Shown here: positions 62,313 through 64,000 of the stretch, piece by piece
Layout of the letters: each line of letters starts with the position of its first letter
Position numbering within the stretch: position 1 is the first letter of the stretch
Assembly (NCBI RefSeq): GCF_900155545.1
Contig: NZ_LT732526.1
Span: forward strand, 1,261,598 to 1,325,597
Reading direction: 5' to 3'
Source of the DNA: Clostridium sp. Marseille-P2415
Lineage (GTDB): Bacteria; Bacillota; Clostridia; Lachnospirales; Lachnospiraceae
DNA length: 64,000 nucleotides
Program-made: the position numbers and the translations under genes
Notes under the pieces: generated by a model
What the model was told of the DNA's origin: nothing
What the model saw: only the letters and a program-made list of their open reading frames with translations
Database searches by the model: none

Positions 62313-64000
62313 TTCATTTCCTCCTCCCCGTACTGTACCTGATAAGTCTTATAATACTGTCCGCGCTTTTCCATAAGTTCCTCATGGTTTCCGCGTTCTA
62401 TGATCCGTCCTCCGTCAAGGATCAGAATTTCATCGGCCCGGCGCACCGCTGATATGCGGTGAGCGATAATGATTTTAGAGCTGTCCTTCAGCTCTTTAAG
62501 ACGCGCTTCGATTTCCTTCTCTGTCTCCATATCCAGAGCGGATGTGGAATCATCCAGGATCAAAAGCGGCGTTTCTTTGGCAATGGCCCTGGCTATACTG
62601 ATTCTTTGCTTCTGCCCCCCTGACAGGCCGACTCCCCGTTCCCCGATTACGGTGTCATATTGATCCGACAGTTTTTGGATGAAACCGTGGGCTCCCGCGG
62701 AGATGGCGGCCTGCTGAACACTTTCCCATTCCGTAGCATCCTTATTTCCCGTCTTGATGTTTTCTGTAATGCTGTCAGAAAACAAAAATACATCCTGCAT
62801 GACCACTGATATCTGTCCTCTGAGGAACGGTAAGGGCAGATCCTTCACATTGGTTCCATCTAACAGGATTTCTCCTTCTGTCACATCATAGAAACGTTCG
62901 ATCAGATTGACTATGGAGCTTTTACCGGAACCGGTCACACCCATAATGCCTAGTGTCTTCCCCTTTTTTAAAGTAAAATCAATATCATTTAATATACTCT
63001 TTCCTTCCAGTTCAAAGTGTACATTCCGAAAGGACAGCTCTCCCTGAATTTTCTCCGGCAGAACCGGATTTTCCGGATTCCGGATCACCGGCTGTTCTGC
63101 CATGATCTTTTTGATTTTTTTATTGGAGGCTACCGCGGCTGCAATATCATTGCTGAGCCAGCCGACCATCTCCATAGGCCAGATGATGTTGTTGGCATAC
63201 TCAGAAAATGCGCCCAGATCACCAATCGTCATGTTGCCGTTAATGACCAGAATACCGCCTATGACAATGACCGCCATTAAAAGGATCTTTGACAAAAAGG
63301 ATATATTGGGCTGGTAGCGCACAATCAGTCTGGCCTGCTGCATATTCAGATTATAATACCGTGTGTTGTGTTTCTTAAACTTCTCGATCTCATAATCTTC
63401 CCTTGCAAAGGCCTTTACGGTTCGGACCCCGGCCAGATTCTCCTGCGCCACCGTATTTAATTCGGCAGTCTGTTCGCTGATCTTGTCGTAAACCTCTCCC
63501 AGACCGTTCTCCATTTTGACCGCATACCAGGCAATCAGAGGCAGAATCACCAGAGGGACCAGAGTGAGGACAGGGCTTAACCGGAACATGCAGGTAAGAA
63601 CAATGATCGTGTGAATGGAGCATTCTAAAACCAGCATACCCACAAATCCGAAAGCATTCCAGATACGTTCCGCGTCATCTTTGATCCTTGCCATCAATTC
63701 CCCTGTATTGTGGCTGTCAAAATATCCCATAGACAGTGTCTGGATATGGTCGAATAAATCTTTTCTCAAACTGCATCCGATCCCGGATGCGGCATAGTCA
63801 AAAATAAACTCCTTTGTGTACTGAAATACAGCTCTTCCCAGGCCAATGCCCACAAGCCCCAAAAGCAGTCTCATGAGGATCTGCATCTGCCCTCCCACAA
63901 TAACATCATCAATGATGCGTTTTGTGATCTGGGGAGCCGCTGCATCCAAAAGAATGCTGACGATCATGGCCGCAATCGCCAAAACATACAAAAGGCTGTA
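62288..64000 (-). CDS. ABC exporter half-transporter with degenerate Walker B (5' end outside window)
   Basis: About 570 residues are visible; the frame is open to the right edge and the start codon is outside. The first span or so is missing. Walker A is GVTGSGKSS, the signature LSGGQKQ, and Walker B LLILDDSTSALD: the catalytic Glu is replaced by Asp. This Asp marks the degenerate-site subunit of heterodimeric exporters, pairing with the canonical partner encoded next. Substrate unknown. Confidence 0.92.
   Translation of the reverse strand, partial: YSLLYVLAIAAMIVSILLDAAAPQITKRIIDDVIVGGQMQILMRLLLGLVGIGLGRAVFQYTKEFIFDYAASGIGCSLRKDLFDHIQTLSMGYFDSHNTGELMARIKDDAERIWNAFGFVGMLVLECSIHTIIVLTCMFRLSPVLTLVPLVILPLIAWYAVKMENGLGEVYDKISEQTAELNTVAQENLAGVRTVKAFAREDYEIEKFKKHNTRYYNLNMQQARLIVRYQPNISFLSKILLMAVIVIGGILVINGNMTIGDLGAFSEYANNIIWPMEMVGWLSNDIAAAVASNKKIKKIMAEQPVIRNPENPVLPEKIQGELSFRNVHFELEGKSILNDIDFTLKKGKTLGIMGVTGSGKSSIVNLIERFYDVTEGEILLDGTNVKDLPLPFLRGQISVVMQDVFLFSDSITENIKTGNKDATEWESVQQAAISAGAHGFIQKLSDQYDTVIGERGVGLSGGQKQRISIARAIAKETPLLILDDSTSALDMETEKEIEARLKELKDSSKIIIAHRISAVRRADEILILDGGRIIERGNHEELMEKRGQYYKTYQVQYGEEEMKWHSIQAE

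Noticed and set aside
1-64000. tRNA, rRNA or transposase genes
   Set aside because: None recognised on either strand.

Overview
The window looks like a chromosomal piece of a low-to-middle GC Gram-positive anaerobe of the Clostridia, most likely a plant-glycan-using Lachnospiraceae member (inferred from gene content, Firmicutes-type Shine-Dalgarno sites, sigma-A promoters, gapN, HxlR/RpiR/LacI regulators and the Mrp/NifX/DUF134 trio). No rRNA, tRNA, CRISPR array, intact insertion sequence or phage module was seen.

Layout. (1) 1-20.4 kb is a carbohydrate block. A leftward ABC sugar importer operon (binding protein plus two permeases, 7435-4262) is followed by a winged-helix regulator, a GH51 arabinofuranosidase, a small Cys-rich protein and the end of a PQQ-sugar-dehydrogenase-like protein. 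A rightward secreted GH10 xylanase lies at 8.1-10.2 kb. A second leftward ABC importer with a GH31 alpha-glucosidase (15.3-10.3 kb) starts at a promoter flanked by two LacI-type palindromes, next to its lacI gene. Then come a PTS EIICB plus GH4 6-phospho-glucosidase pair and an RpiR regulator. (2) 20.4-22.1 kb is a DUF134-Mrp-NifX operon with a promoter bracketed by two near-identical palindromes. (3) 22.2-28.7 kb holds a BCAT and a MalY / NhaC-type transporter / RidA / glutaredoxin-like / MalY operon, divergent from an XRE regulator. (4) 28.8-34.6 kb has an EamA transporter, a broken HxlR gene, a small ABM-like and a PNPOx-like gene that diverge across two large palindromes, a LysR regulator, a short ProB and GapN. 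(5) 35.2-39.1 kb is one 1295-residue DUF5695 / LamG / HEXXH protein without a visible signal peptide. (6) 39.2-48 kb is rich in decayed genes: fragments of an ABM paralogue, metY, folD, etfB, lctD, a lipoamide-dehydrogenase-like protein, and a DUF6508 gene with an in-frame stop. They lie among an intact lactate racemase homologue (LarA), a stand-alone LarC C-terminal domain, formate-THF ligase and an unrecognised 595-residue protein. (7) 48-64 kb holds a two-component system, a glycosyltransferase beside a truncated flippase-like gene, lipoproteins, then housekeeping and export genes: RlmD-type methyltransferase, PcrA, a patatin, and a probable heterodimeric ABC exporter that runs off the right edge.

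Themes. Most of the first 20 kb imports and cuts arabinoxylan or alpha-glucoside oligomers. The most original material is in the control regions (three repressor-type operator systems readable from the DNA) and in the 39-48 kb zone. There, a lactate-oxidation operon resembling Acetobacterium lct appears to have collapsed to its racemase, and a large protein of unknown function survives next to one-carbon genes. One palindromic operator motif recurs at two loci 8.6 kb apart, each beside a copy of the same small ABM-like gene, and resembles the palindrome in front of the intact HxlR gene.
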